Below, one piece after another: positions 1 to 9,128 of a stretch of DNA of 64,000 nucleotides. The notes below the pieces were generated by a model that was not told the origin of the DNA, made no database searches, and saw only the letters and a program-made list of their open reading frames with translations. Source of the DNA: CAYJLF01 sp964371055 (GTDB lineage Bacteria > Eisenbacteria > RBG-16-71-46 > CAIMUX01); the NCBI GenBank assembly GCA_964371055.1, contig CAYJLF010000006.1:62001-126000 (forward strand), read 5' to 3'. Position numbers and translations under genes: made by a program. Position 1 is the stretch's first letter, and each line of letters opens with the position of its first letter.

Positions 1-71
1 GATGTTCGACCGGGGTCTTGACGTGCGTTCGTCGGTCTCCTCGAGACTGGGAACTGGAGAGGGAACGTCCC

Positions 72-590
72 ATGATCAAGAATCGGGTCCTGTCTCTGAT
101 CGCGATGCTGAGTCTGTTGCTGAACCTCGGAGTCGGCGGGGCGGCCGCCCAGACTCCTCGGACTCTCCTGGACTGGGGGAAGTGCGGTCTGAGGGTCGCG
201 CGGATCGAGTTCACGGAGAAGCTGACAGCCGGCGACCAGACGCTGACGGCAGGGCGACGCGACGCAGTCCTGGCGTTGATCAAGGTCGAGGGTGCTGCGC
301 CGCAGGACGGGGAACTTTCCGTGGCGCCCGGATCGTTCGGTGCGCAGTTTACCTATCGGGGGGTGAACCGGATCGAGCTCTCGAAGGCCTGGGGCATTCG
401 CGGTTCGAACCCCGAGAGCGGCGAGACCATTGAGAAGTGGACGGCCGACCCGGACGAGCGCGCCAACGTCGGCGCCAAAGCCGGCGAAAGCGTGGGCATG
501 TGGTTCGCGGTCGTCCTGCCGCGAGAAGTGCGGAACTTCTATGTGATCGTCCCGACGCTCATCGAGGCTCAGGTGCCTGGAGGCCAATAG
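72..590 (+). CDS. Small secreted protein of unknown function
   Basis: A 172-residue protein. The ATG at 72 follows a GGAGAGGG ribosome-binding site; a longer in-frame start at 18 would put a charged leader before the signal peptide and is less likely. Residues 1-26 form a Sec signal peptide (basic MIKNR, hydrophobic core, cleavage near AAAQ). The mature part is about 145 residues, acidic, without membrane segments, and contains one cysteine in WGKCGLR. I recognise no domain. The pattern of short beta-like segments suggests a small extracytoplasmic beta-rich protein, but this is only an impression. The amidohydrolase gene starts 31 bp downstream on the same strand, so the two may be cotranscribed. 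No function is assigned. Confidence 0.7.
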   Translation: MIKNRVLSLIAMLSLLLNLGVGGAAAQTPRTLLDWGKCGLRVARIEFTEKLTAGDQTLTAGRRDAVLALIKVEGAAPQDGELSVAPGSFGAQFTYRGVNRIELSKAWGIRGSNPESGETIEKWTADPDERANVGAKAGESVGMWFAVVLPREVRNFYVIVPTLIEAQVPGGQ

Positions 591-621
591 CCGACCCCGT
601 ACGGTCGGCCGAAGCGGGAGG

Positions 622-1920
622 ATGACCTTGCGCCTATCCTTCTATCCGTTAGTCTGCGTGCTCTTGACCGCCGCGCCGCTCGCGCTCGGGTCCACGCCGG
701 AGCCGGGACCACTCGTGCTCCAGGGAGCGACCGTCATCGACGGGAACGGCGGACCGGCCGTGCCGGGCCGGACGCTGGTGCTCGAGAGTGGCTGGATCGT
801 CGACATCTACGGAGACGGCGAGAAGCCTGTGCCTGCGAGCGCAGATGTTCGCAATCTGGAGGGGCACTATGTCATCCCGGGTTTGATCGAGTCCCATGTC
901 CACGTCGGTGGCGCAACCGACGAGCGGCTGACCTGGGCGTTGCAGGGCGGGGTCACCACCATGCGCGAGATGGCCGGAGACGGCGGCTATCTCCGCACCC
1001 TGCAGCAGGCCATAAAGCAGGGCGAACTGGACGCTCCCGACATCTATTTCTCCGCGATCATCGGCGGCCCGGAGTTGATCCAGAACGATGCGCGGGTCAA
1101 GCTGGCAACCCCGCCGACCTATCTCCTCGGCGTTGCGCCATGGGCCAGGCAGGTCGACGAGAGGAGCGACCTGCCGGTCATCGTGGCTGATGCGAGGGCC
1201 TGCGGAGCCACCGGGCTGAAGCTCTATGCCGACCTCTCCCCCGGGCTCGTCCGGAGTCTGACCGCGGAGGCACATCGCCAGGGGCTGCGGGTGTGGGCAC
1301 ATGCGGTGATCTCGCCGGCGACCGTCGAGGATGTCGTCGATGCAGGGGTTAACTCGATCTCCCATGCCATTTCCTTCGCCCTGCCGCCCACGTGGAGGCT
1401 CGGGGAGGACATCCCCGGGGCGGTCGATGCCCGGTGGCTGAATCCGGAGCGCATGGCCCGCCTGGCCGCCGGGATGAAGACACACGGCACGTTCCTCGAT
1501 CCGACCCTGGCTGTCTCCTATCACCGGGGAGGAGCCAGCTCACCGAATGCCGCCGCGGCAGAACGGATCGAGGGGCTCTGCGCGGAGGTGGTGCGACAAC
1601 TCCACCGGCACGGCGTCGCCATCGTCACCGGTACGGACTGCGCACTGCCGCGGGCAGCGGGCGAGCCGCCCGCCATCCATCGCGAGTTACGGCTATTGGT
1701 CGAGGAGGCCGGGTTGGAGCCGGCGGAGGCCATCGTTGCCGCGACGAAGAACGGCGCGGTGCTCCTCGGCATCGACCGCACCCACGGTACCGTAGAGCAG
1801 GGGAAGGTCGCGGATCTTGTCGTGCTCCGGATGGATCCCCTGACGGACATCGAGCACACGACCTCGATCGCTTTCGTGGTCAAGCGTGGGGGAATCGTCC
1901 CGGGCGCGGTGAGCCACTGA
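622..1920 (+). CDS. Secreted amidohydrolase (imidazolonepropionase-like family)
   Basis: A 432-residue metal-dependent hydrolase of the amidohydrolase superfamily, exported by an N-terminal signal peptide (residues 1-23). Visible active-site elements are the HxH pair ESHVHVG (H92, H94) at the end of the first barrel strand, a lysine in GLKLYAD (K200) that could be the bridging residue, H227 in WAHAV, H248 in ISHAI, and the aspartate of TGTDC (D339). The C-terminal segment (GTVEQGKVADLVVL) is the typical second half of the flanking beta domain. Relatives act as dipeptidases, prolidases or on cyclic amides, so the substrate cannot be named. The ATG follows GGGAG by 5 bases. It lies 31 bp after the small secreted gene and may share its transcript. 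Confidence 0.88.
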   Translation: MTLRLSFYPLVCVLLTAAPLALGSTPEPGPLVLQGATVIDGNGGPAVPGRTLVLESGWIVDIYGDGEKPVPASADVRNLEGHYVIPGLIESHVHVGGATDERLTWALQGGVTTMREMAGDGGYLRTLQQAIKQGELDAPDIYFSAIIGGPELIQNDARVKLATPPTYLLGVAPWARQVDERSDLPVIVADARACGATGLKLYADLSPGLVRSLTAEAHRQGLRVWAHAVISPATVEDVVDAGVNSISHAISFALPPTWRLGEDIPGAVDARWLNPERMARLAAGMKTHGTFLDPTLAVSYHRGGASSPNAAAAERIEGLCAEVVRQLHRHGVAIVTGTDCALPRAAGEPPAIHRELRLLVEEAGLEPAEAIVAATKNGAVLLGIDRTHGTVEQGKVADLVVLRMDPLTDIEHTTSIAFVVKRGGIVPGAVSH

Positions 1921-1974
1921 GCTTCTGAGTCTGGCCGCTCGACGACGGGAGATCGGTCGCGCGCGGGGCCCCTC

Positions 1975-2367
1975 GCCGGCGTGGTCGTCCTTCTCCTCGC
2001 CCCGCCCGACGGCGGCGCGTTCGCCGAGTGTTTCTCAGGTGACTACGAGATCTGCGCCTTCGTGCTCGACCTGACCCGAGTCGGCCAGGGCACTACGAAG
2101 GCCATACCCTGCTGCTCCTAGCCTGGGAGGATGCCGACGGAGAGCCGGGCACCGTCCATTGCCTTACGACGGGCGTCGAGCTGCGCGGAGTCGGTCTGGG
2201 GGCGGGTGAAGACCCTCTGTGTCAACCAGACCGGTGACCGGCCCGGAGCCTCCGGCAGCCTCGGGATCACTTCGCTCCCCCGCCGCGCGTTGACCATCGG
2301 TCTCGGCCTCGGCACCATCCGCAAGGGCGAGACGAAGCAGATTCGGATCCAGCTCGAGACCGACTGA
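1975..2367 (+). pseudogene. Possible decayed gene remnant
   Basis: This 460-bp gap between the amidohydrolase and the NlpE/META gene has no intact gene, but gene-like translation runs through it in changing frames. One frame (1981-2121) reads a hydrophobic leader-like VVVLLLAPP followed by GDYEICAFVLDLTRVG, then stops. A second (2088-2237) reads GHYEGHTLLLLAWEDADGEPGTVHC and stops. A third ends at 2367 with GETKQIRIQLETD. None has a convincing start. The simplest reading is a small secreted-protein gene broken by frameshifts, but chance coding appearance in GC-rich DNA is possible. No family recognised. Confidence 0.27.
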
Positions 2368-2380
2368 CGGCTCTTTGCGA

Positions 2381-3460
2381 CTACCGTCGCTCGCTCGCCT
2401 CGAAGCGCGCGACCACGGCACCATGCTCGTCCACGAGCTCGAGCGTGTGGCGGGCCAGCCGCCAGCCGCGCACGCGCGCCAGAGCTGCGGTGAACTCGCG
2501 TTCGCGCTCCATAAGCGGCCCCGGGCAGGCCATCTTCGTTCCGGCGATGGTGCCGAACGACAGGGCCTTCCCGTTGCGCTCGTACGACCCCATCAGGCGA
2601 TTGCAGCCGGCCGACGCCGACATCCGGCCCTGGCCTCCGTCGAGGGTCAGGAAGGCCTCCCGCTCGTCCGGCCCCGCCAAGACCGCCGTTTCGCCCAGCC
2701 GCGTCAGCTTCCAGTAGGTTCCCTCCAGATCGGATCGCGATCCACGCGCTCCGCAGCTCTCGCCGGGATGGAGGGCGAGAAGCCGATCCACAAGCAGATC
2801 CGGAGCCGCGGCGTCCTTCGCCGTGGCGGGCGAGGTAATGATCCGTCCGCGCAACCGGAGCTTCAGCCCCGTCGCGGGATCGAACCCGGCACCGCGAACC
2901 ACGGCGACCAGCGAGTCCCGGCCGGGTCCCGGCCGCACCGACAGCTCTCTTCCCGTCAGACACTCGCCGAAGATCTCGCGGTCCGCGGCCAGGTGGTAGA
3001 TCCCCTCCAGCTCGAGATCGGGCGTGAACGGCTCGATCGTCTCGATTCGGGCAAGATCGTAGTTGAGGCGGCTCTCGATCTCCCGACCCTCCCGGTCGAG
3101 CATCCGCAGGCCGTCCTCCGGCAGGAGCCGCAGCCGCATCGGCGCAGGCCCGGCCGGGTCGAGGACGAGGAGCCGATCCTCGTCCGCGAGGGTCCACTCG
3201 CCGACCTGGTCGAACGACCGCTCTTCACCCAGGTACTCGATCCGCAGATGGAAGACACCGTCGGAGAAGAGATCGAGTTGGTGGCGGGTTCCGGCGCAGT
3301 CGGCGCAGGGGAGATCACCGAGCCAGCTGCCGGGCAGTTCGCCGAGCGGTCGGTTGTGGCCGGCGACCGAGCCCGGCGGTGTGGTGGAAGCCGCGGCCAG
3401 CGTCGTGGTGGCGGCGAAGAGGAGCGCCGCCCATCTGGCGGCATCGGTGATCCGGCGCAC
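2381..3460 (-). CDS. NlpE-N plus META (HslJ-like) domain envelope protein
   Basis: A 359-residue exported protein, read from a GTG at 3460 that lies 8 bases after GGGGAGGG; upstream in-frame codons give an Arg-rich sequence with no signal peptide. Residues 4-25 form a signal peptide without a lipobox cysteine. Residues 41-150 match the NlpE N-terminal domain: LPCADCAG (C52, C55), the YLGEE strand, and LRMLDREGREIESRLNY. The last 115 residues are a META domain (GTYWKLTRLGE, GCNRLMGSYE, MACPGPLMEREREF) as in HslJ. This fusion is known in proteobacteria, where NlpE (CutF) senses envelope and copper stress. A role in envelope stress is therefore plausible, but the sensing partner Cpx is not in the window. 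Confidence 0.82.
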   Translation of the reverse strand: MRRITDAARWAALLFAATTTLAAASTTPPGSVAGHNRPLGELPGSWLGDLPCADCAGTRHQLDLFSDGVFHLRIEYLGEERSFDQVGEWTLADEDRLLVLDPAGPAPMRLRLLPEDGLRMLDREGREIESRLNYDLARIETIEPFTPDLELEGIYHLAADREIFGECLTGRELSVRPGPGRDSLVAVVRGAGFDPATGLKLRLRGRIITSPATAKDAAAPDLLVDRLLALHPGESCGARGSRSDLEGTYWKLTRLGETAVLAGPDEREAFLTLDGGQGRMSASAGCNRLMGSYERNGKALSFGTIAGTKMACPGPLMEREREFTAALARVRGWRLARHTLELVDEHGAVVARFEASERR

Positions 3461-3495
3461 GGGTAAGCCCTCCCCGTCAGGTCTGCCGCGGCAGT

Positions 3496-3603
3496 CTAGC
3501 AGGCGACGGACGGGTGGATCCAGCGATCGCGGATGGAGGCGAGTCGGGCGCGAGTTTCGTGCAGCCTCTCCAGAGCCCGAATCACCTCTTTGCGCGTGGT
3601 CAT
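3496..3603 (-). CDS. Possible small basic ORF upstream of the NlpE/META gene
   Basis: A 35-codon frame (ATG at 3603; alternative ATG at 3621) ending 35 bp before the NlpE/META start on the same strand. It encodes a charged, probably helical peptide (TTRKEVIRALERLHETRAR). A GGGGAAG stretch lies about 9 bases upstream of the inner ATG. It could be a leader peptide or chance. The rest of 3461-3823 holds nothing else I can support. Confidence 0.2.
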   Translation of the reverse strand: MTTRKEVIRALERLHETRARLASIRDRWIHPSVAC

Positions 3604-3823
3604 GACCATCCGCTTCCCCATCCTTGCCCGCCAGCCTTCCCGGCCGTGCGACACTTCCGCGAGGCAACCGAAGCGCGCTTGGTGACCAATCCGGAGAGTC
3701 AACGCGCGTCGGGCCTTGCCCCCGAGCGCTTCCCGGGTTACGATCCGCCCCGGCCAATGTGAGACCGATCGCGCCCGTAGCGGCGGTCCAAACCTCGGTT
3801 GTCGGGAACTTGGAGGTCTATCC

Positions 3824-6517
3824 ATGCGCCTCCTGCGGATGATCGGTCTCGCCATCCTCCTGTCCTTCGCCTTTTGCCTCGCGCTACGCGCGCAATCGCA
3901 GACCGGATCCCTCGAGGGACGAGTGGTTCTGGCCGTTGAACGTACTCCGCTTCAGGACGCGTCCGTCTCTGTCGTCGAGTCGCGCACGCGACAGTCGCGC
4001 CTGGTCGAGACAGACCAATCTGGCCACTTCCTCGTACCTGATCTGTTCCCTGGCCGTTACGAGGTAACTATCTCCCGCCTCGACGCCCAGACCGTACGAT
4101 TACGGGACGTTGTCGTCCGTCTCGGCGCTGTGTCCAGTCTTGGCGAGGTGGCGCTGCTTTCCGCCCCGATTGTCATGCCGCCGGTCGACATCGTCGCCCC
4201 GCGCTGCGTCATTGACCCGCGCGCGAGCTCGGCAGGAGTGTCGGTTCCGGACTCCCTGTTCTTGCGGCTGCCCACCCCCCGTAGCATCTGGTCGCTGGCC
4301 TATCTGCTTCCGCAGTCCAACCCGTCATCCTTTCCCCACCTTGCCTCCGGCGTCGTCAACAACCCCAATGTCAGCGGAGGCTCGGAGTTCGACAATGCGT
4401 ATTTCGTAGACGGCGTCAACGCGACTGACATCCTCAACGCAGCCGGCGCGATGGCCCTGCCCTTCAACTTCGTCCAAGAGATCCAGCTCCTTTCGGGCGG
4501 ATACGAAGCGGAGTACGGACTCGCCCAAGGCGGCCTCTTCAACGCCATCACTCACACCGGGACTAACCAAATCCATGGCCAGGCTTCGCTCTTCTACGCC
4601 GGAGACCGCCTGCGTGCGCGCCAGCGCGTGGGTGCGGGCGAGGATCGCCGATACGACTCCAGCAACTACGATCTCGGCCTTGCCATCGGAGGACCGATTC
4701 GGCGGGATCATCTCTGGTACTACCTGGCGTACAATCCGGTGTTCGAATCCCACCGGTCCCGGATCCCCGGCCTGGCCCCCCTGTCGGACGATACCCGACG
4801 CCATCTCCTGGCTGGGAAGCTGAGTTGGAGCCCCGACCCGCGCCACGCGGCTGCGCTCACCGTCCTCGGGGACCCGACCGAGCGCGATGGCCTGAATACC
4901 GTGCTTCTTCCGGACTCCGTCAGCAACCCCGATGTCGTTCTCTCGCGATTCCGAACCGGGATGCTCTCGGCGACCGTCGATCTACACCGACAGGCGGGCC
5001 GCTGGGCTCTGGCCGGCGCTGTGAGCCGGACCAAACAGTGGTCCTGGAGCGAACCCCCCGGCGGCACGACCGGTGATGTGGTCGAGATCACCAGGGTTGA
5101 CGACCTGGTCGCTGGAATCGCGAGCGGAGGTCGTGGCACTTGGGAGAATCGCACCCTTTATCGCGAATTCGGCCGACTGTCTGTTGTCTTTGCTGAGGGT
5201 TCTCACGCGGTCAAGACAGGCCTGGAGTACGCCGTGAGCACCCAAACCGTGGATCAGGCTATGAGCTGGCTCCTCATCACGGAGGATCCGGACACACCCT
5301 ACTACTGGGTCCTGCAAACACAGGCTGGAACGGTTCAAAACCGCGTGCTCTCATCCTACATCCAGGACTCCTGGGAAATCGGCCACGGCATCCGACTCAA
5401 TCCGGGGCTGAGGTGGGAGGGGCAGTTCCTCCGCGCAACCGACCGCACCCGCTGTTCGATCGTCGACCAGTGGGCACCTCGCCTCGGCATCGTCTTCGCG
5501 CCGCGCGAGGCGGTCCCTCAGAGCGTCTACCTCGCCATCGGGCGTTACTACTCGACCATTCCTTCGTACAGCCTCTCCTGGTGGTTCGGAGCTGGGGGGC
5601 AGGTCACGACCGCGTATCCACAGGACCCACTGGTCGATCCGGTTGGCGGGGTCGAGCTATCTCGCGTGACCGCCGGCCAGTTCCGCGTCGCGGACGATCT
5701 CCGAGGGCAGTACAACGACGAGATCTCGATCGGATATGACCGGGAGCTATCCGCTGGTCTGAAGGCGACGATTCGGATCATGGCCCGCGACGTGGGACGC
5801 GTCGTGGAAGACGGCTACGTGGAGTCCATCGGCGAGTTCGCGATGGGCAATCCGGGGTACGGTCTGCTGAGCGGGATTCCACGGGCCAGGCACGACTACC
5901 GCGCTCTCCAGGTCTCTCTCGAGCGGATCCACTCCCGACGGTTCTCGTATCTGTTGTCGTACGTTCTATCGCGCAATCGCGGCAATCACACCGGGCTGTT
6001 CGCGACCGACAACCCTGAGCTCGGCTGGGGCGGCAACGCCACGATCCAGTTCGACTGGCCCGACCAGATGCCGAACTCGTATGGTCTGCTACCCAACGAC
6101 CGGACCCACGTCCTCAAGGCGTCTGCGGCGTGCTCAGTCGACACCGACGCAACGGTCGGTGCTGCGTTGACCGTCTCGTCCGGTACACCCCGATCGGAGT
6201 ACGGGACCTCCTCGGGCGGAAGCGGCTGGAATACCTTTGTCAAGCCGCGCGGCACGTCGAGGAGGACTCCGTGGACCTGGAGCCTTGATCTGCGCGCGAC
6301 CCTGGGACTGGACGCGCTCCAGCTTTCACGCGCCCGCCTCCTGATCGACGTCTACAACGTCGGCAACCCACGGAAGGCGACTTGGTACGATGATCTCCAC
6401 TACAACGCTCCGGCCGACCCCGACGGCACCTGGCCAAGCGTCAATCCGGGGTACGGACTTGTGCGACACTACCAAGCGCCTCTGTCCGCCCGCCTCGGCG
6501 TCGTCGTAGAGATCTAG
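3824..6517 (+). CDS. TonB-dependent receptor-like outer-membrane protein with carboxypeptidase-regulatory domain
   Basis: An 897-residue protein starting at the ATG that follows GGAGG by 7 bases. Residues 1-25 are a signal peptide. Residues 28-105 form a CarboxypepD_reg-like domain (GSLEGRVV, SGHFLVPDLFPGRYEVTI). Next comes a plug domain (residues 130-245) with FVDGVNATD and the IQLLSGGYEAEYG motif. The remaining 640 residues have the alternating, aromatic-rich pattern of an outer-membrane beta barrel. I see no clear TonB box. The family takes up large ligands such as oligosaccharides, peptides or siderophores, or in Acidobacteria and FCB relatives serves in adhesion or export. No SusD partner is adjacent. 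It converges on the Ser/Thr kinase gene. Confidence 0.85.
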   Translation: MRLLRMIGLAILLSFAFCLALRAQSQTGSLEGRVVLAVERTPLQDASVSVVESRTRQSRLVETDQSGHFLVPDLFPGRYEVTISRLDAQTVRLRDVVVRLGAVSSLGEVALLSAPIVMPPVDIVAPRCVIDPRASSAGVSVPDSLFLRLPTPRSIWSLAYLLPQSNPSSFPHLASGVVNNPNVSGGSEFDNAYFVDGVNATDILNAAGAMALPFNFVQEIQLLSGGYEAEYGLAQGGLFNAITHTGTNQIHGQASLFYAGDRLRARQRVGAGEDRRYDSSNYDLGLAIGGPIRRDHLWYYLAYNPVFESHRSRIPGLAPLSDDTRRHLLAGKLSWSPDPRHAAALTVLGDPTERDGLNTVLLPDSVSNPDVVLSRFRTGMLSATVDLHRQAGRWALAGAVSRTKQWSWSEPPGGTTGDVVEITRVDDLVAGIASGGRGTWENRTLYREFGRLSVVFAEGSHAVKTGLEYAVSTQTVDQAMSWLLITEDPDTPYYWVLQTQAGTVQNRVLSSYIQDSWEIGHGIRLNPGLRWEGQFLRATDRTRCSIVDQWAPRLGIVFAPREAVPQSVYLAIGRYYSTIPSYSLSWWFGAGGQVTTAYPQDPLVDPVGGVELSRVTAGQFRVADDLRGQYNDEISIGYDRELSAGLKATIRIMARDVGRVVEDGYVESIGEFAMGNPGYGLLSGIPRARHDYRALQVSLERIHSRRFSYLLSYVLSRNRGNHTGLFATDNPELGWGGNATIQFDWPDQMPNSYGLLPNDRTHVLKASAACSVDTDATVGAALTVSSGTPRSEYGTSSGGSGWNTFVKPRGTSRRTPWTWSLDLRATLGLDALQLSRARLLIDVYNVGNPRKATWYDDLHYNAPADPDGTWPSVNPGYGLVRHYQAPLSARLGVVVEI

Positions 6518-6519
6518 CA

Positions 6520-6538
6520 AGGGCCGCCGACCGGCCCT
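6520..6538. terminator. Hairpin between convergent genes
   Basis: A perfect 7-bp inverted repeat (AGGGCCG/CGGCCCT) with a 5-base loop sits in the 19-bp gap between the receptor and kinase stop codons and overlaps the kinase stop. There is no T tract, so its use as a bidirectional terminator is a guess from position. Confidence 0.35.
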
Positions 6539-9128
6539 AGAGGATCCCCTCCACCAGGTACAGCTGCTCCGTAAGCCGGCAGTAGGTGTACACGAAGGTC
6601 CGCGCGTCACGTGTGATGAAGAAGCCCATGATCATCGACCCGGCCGGGTCGGGCAGACGGATCTTCCGCCATGGCATTCGCGTTCCGGCGCGTAGATCCA
6701 GAAGGTCCACCTGCATGAACCGGGCCAGTTTCGCCACGTAGACCGACTCACCGTCCTCCGTAAACTGCCAGGGGATTTCGTCCATCGCCACCTTCGCCAG
6801 GACCCCGGCCTCCCCCTTTCCATCGATCGGCCAGAGTCGCAGGTATCCCTCGGAGTCCGTCACCAGGATCTGGCGGCCGTCCGGGGAGACAAGCCGTTGG
6901 ACAAGGCCTTCGGGCGTGATCGCGCGAGGCGCGCTTCCCGACGTTTCCTGAATGTAGCAGCGCATCGCTTCGTGCTCGCTACGACCATTGAATACGATGG
7001 CGTTGCCGTCCGGCAGCCATCGCGGACGGAAGTACGGGTGGTACTCGACCACATCCCCGGCCGGGAGAATGACGGAGGCCCCCGCGCCGATGGGCACTAG
7101 CTCCAGGTGCTCCCTCGGCTCGCCCCTTGATACAATGACCCACTTCCCATCCGGGGAGAGAGTCCAAGGCTCCCCGTCACCGACTTTCATCGGCGGGGAC
7201 CCGTCCATCCCCCGGACGTACGTTGTCATGAACGAGCCGCTTCCCAGTCCCTGCTCGGAGAAGAGGATTGTCTTCCCATCCACTGAGAGATCCGCCATGG
7301 CGGACCACTCCAGGAAGCCATACTCGCGCTCCTCCTCCCCGGGGCGACTTTGGCCGCGAAAGCCAGCTATCCGTTCATCCCGGGAGAGCAGGATCCGTCC
7401 GTCCGATGAGATGTCGTGCAGGCTCGCCCATCCCGGGAGTCGAGCGACGACCGTACGACTTCCGTTCACGCCGAGCACGATGACCTCGCTCGAACTTCCC
7501 ATGTCGTCTGAGACGCAGTAGCAGACCGCATCGCGGTCGGTCGGCCACGCCACACCGGTCACCATCGGGTGGTACGGAGATCGTGCTCGTTCGGTGCCAT
7601 CTGCGTCGACGATCACGACGGTGCCGTCCATCCAACGAGAAGCGCTATCGAGAAAGGCGATGTATCGCCCGCAGGGTGACACCGCCACCATGTAGATGTC
7701 GCCCTGGCACTCAAACAGGATCCGATCGGGCGGCATCTCCAGACGCGTCGTCACACCGACCACACGGGCGACGGCCATCATCTTCCCGTCCGGTGACCAG
7801 TCCGCGGACATGATTCCGTGCATCAGTTCTCGCGGCATGCCCCCCGCCATCGGGACTTCAGCCAAGGTGCGTGCGTGCGACCGGTGCAGAAGGCAGTCCT
7901 CATCCCCCAGTGTTACGGCCATCACCCCAGCGTCAGAAACGGAGAGCAGGTTCGCGGACGGTACATCGATCTTGCGCGACACGAGCTGCCCGGGCCTCGT
8001 CTCGTAGATTTCCAGCGGCCGGTCTCCCCAAGTCGCCGCATAGAGCACGGTCTCTTCGTCCGGTGAGAAGCGCGCGTTGAAGATGTGACCGTGCTGGGAC
8101 GTCAGCTTCTGGTACGCCACCTGTCCGCCGTCCCCGGTCGCGCGGCGAAACCGACCCATGATTGTCCAGGCTAACAGCGTGCCCATAACGCCAGCGACAC
8201 ACGCGATCGCAACCAAACGCCAACGCGCTCCGCGCGACCTCGCGGTCGTTCGGACAACGCCGCCCGACATTGCTGTGCCGTGCCACATCAAAGAGCCAAG
8301 TGCGAACGAGAGATCCGACGCCGTTTGGAAGCGACCATCTCGGCTCTTCTCCAGGCACCTCGCGAGAAGCGACTCCAGGCCCGCCGGATACGGCTGCCCG
8401 TCGGTCGGCAGCGGCGGTGGATCATCGTGGAGAACGGCATGCAACGCCTCGACGGCGGTGTCGCGCTGGAAGGCTCTCTGTCCGGTCAGCATTTCGTGAA
8501 GGACGCAACCCAGCGCGAAGAGATCCGCCCGGCCGTCCACCGACTCGCCGCGCACCTGCTCCGGCGCCATGTAGCCGGCCGTCCCGGGCAGCGTCCCCTC
8601 ACGAGTCATCGGTGCGGAGACCGTTCCGTCATCCGGAGTTTCCGCACGCGCGGTTGCCGGCTTGGCCAGTCCGAAGTCGAGGATCTTGACGCGCCCGTCC
8701 GTCGTTAGGAATAGGTTGGCGGGCTTCAGGTCACGGTGGATGATGCCCCGGGCATGGGCTGCCGCCAGCCCGTCCGCGATCTGTCGGGCGTAATCGATTG
8801 CGGCGGACGCCGGCAACCGCCCTCGTTCGAGCTTATGCGCCAACGACTCGCCCTGCAGGAGCTCCATAACAAGATACGGAGCTCCCTCATGCTCTCCAAC
8901 ATCGTGGATGACAACAATGTTAGGGTGGTTCAGGTTGCCCGCAGCGCGCGCCTCCTGCTCAAATCGCCTGCGATACTCGGGGTCATCAGCGAACCTGGCA
9001 TGAATGAACTTGATCGCGACCGCCCGACCAAGTCGAGTGTCGCGAGCGACATAGACCGCGCCCATACCGCCCGAGCCGAGAGGGCTCACGATCTGGTACG
9101 GGCCGAACGTATCTCCCTTCGATGCCAT
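6537..9128 (-). CDS. Transmembrane serine/threonine protein kinase with C-terminal beta-propeller
   Basis: An 863-residue PknB-type (Hanks) kinase. Residues 11-270 are the kinase: glycine loop GSGGMGAVY (18-26), catalytic lysine in VAIK (K40), catalytic loop HRDLKPAN (131-138), DFG (151-153), and APE in GYMAPEQ. All key residues are present, so it should be active. A single membrane helix follows (about 303-324). The outer 530 residues hold repeated TolB/WD40-like blades (FSPDEETVLYA, WSPDGKMMAVA, LSPDGKWVIVS, VSPDGRQILVT). This layout is common in Acidobacteria and FCB bacteria and is thought to couple a periplasmic sensor to cytoplasmic phosphorylation. It is alone on its strand, its upstream region being the long gene-free stretch. 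Confidence 0.92.
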   Translation of the reverse strand: MASKGDTFGPYQIVSPLGSGGMGAVYVARDTRLGRAVAIKFIHARFADDPEYRRRFEQEARAAGNLNHPNIVVIHDVGEHEGAPYLVMELLQGESLAHKLERGRLPASAAIDYARQIADGLAAAHARGIIHRDLKPANLFLTTDGRVKILDFGLAKPATARAETPDDGTVSAPMTREGTLPGTAGYMAPEQVRGESVDGRADLFALGCVLHEMLTGQRAFQRDTAVEALHAVLHDDPPPLPTDGQPYPAGLESLLARCLEKSRDGRFQTASDLSFALGSLMWHGTAMSGGVVRTTARSRGARWRLVAIACVAGVMGTLLAWTIMGRFRRATGDGGQVAYQKLTSQHGHIFNARFSPDEETVLYAATWGDRPLEIYETRPGQLVSRKIDVPSANLLSVSDAGVMAVTLGDEDCLLHRSHARTLAEVPMAGGMPRELMHGIMSADWSPDGKMMAVARVVGVTTRLEMPPDRILFECQGDIYMVAVSPCGRYIAFLDSASRWMDGTVVIVDADGTERARSPYHPMVTGVAWPTDRDAVCYCVSDDMGSSSEVIVLGVNGSRTVVARLPGWASLHDISSDGRILLSRDERIAGFRGQSRPGEEEREYGFLEWSAMADLSVDGKTILFSEQGLGSGSFMTTYVRGMDGSPPMKVGDGEPWTLSPDGKWVIVSRGEPREHLELVPIGAGASVILPAGDVVEYHPYFRPRWLPDGNAIVFNGRSEHEAMRCYIQETSGSAPRAITPEGLVQRLVSPDGRQILVTDSEGYLRLWPIDGKGEAGVLAKVAMDEIPWQFTEDGESVYVAKLARFMQVDLLDLRAGTRMPWRKIRLPDPAGSMIMGFFITRDARTFVYTYCRLTEQLYLVEGIL

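Noticed and set aside
4740..4760. GGTGTTCGAATCCCACC, like a tRNA T arm
   Set aside because: It lies inside the receptor coding region, and no acceptor stem, anticodon arm or cloverleaf can be formed around it.
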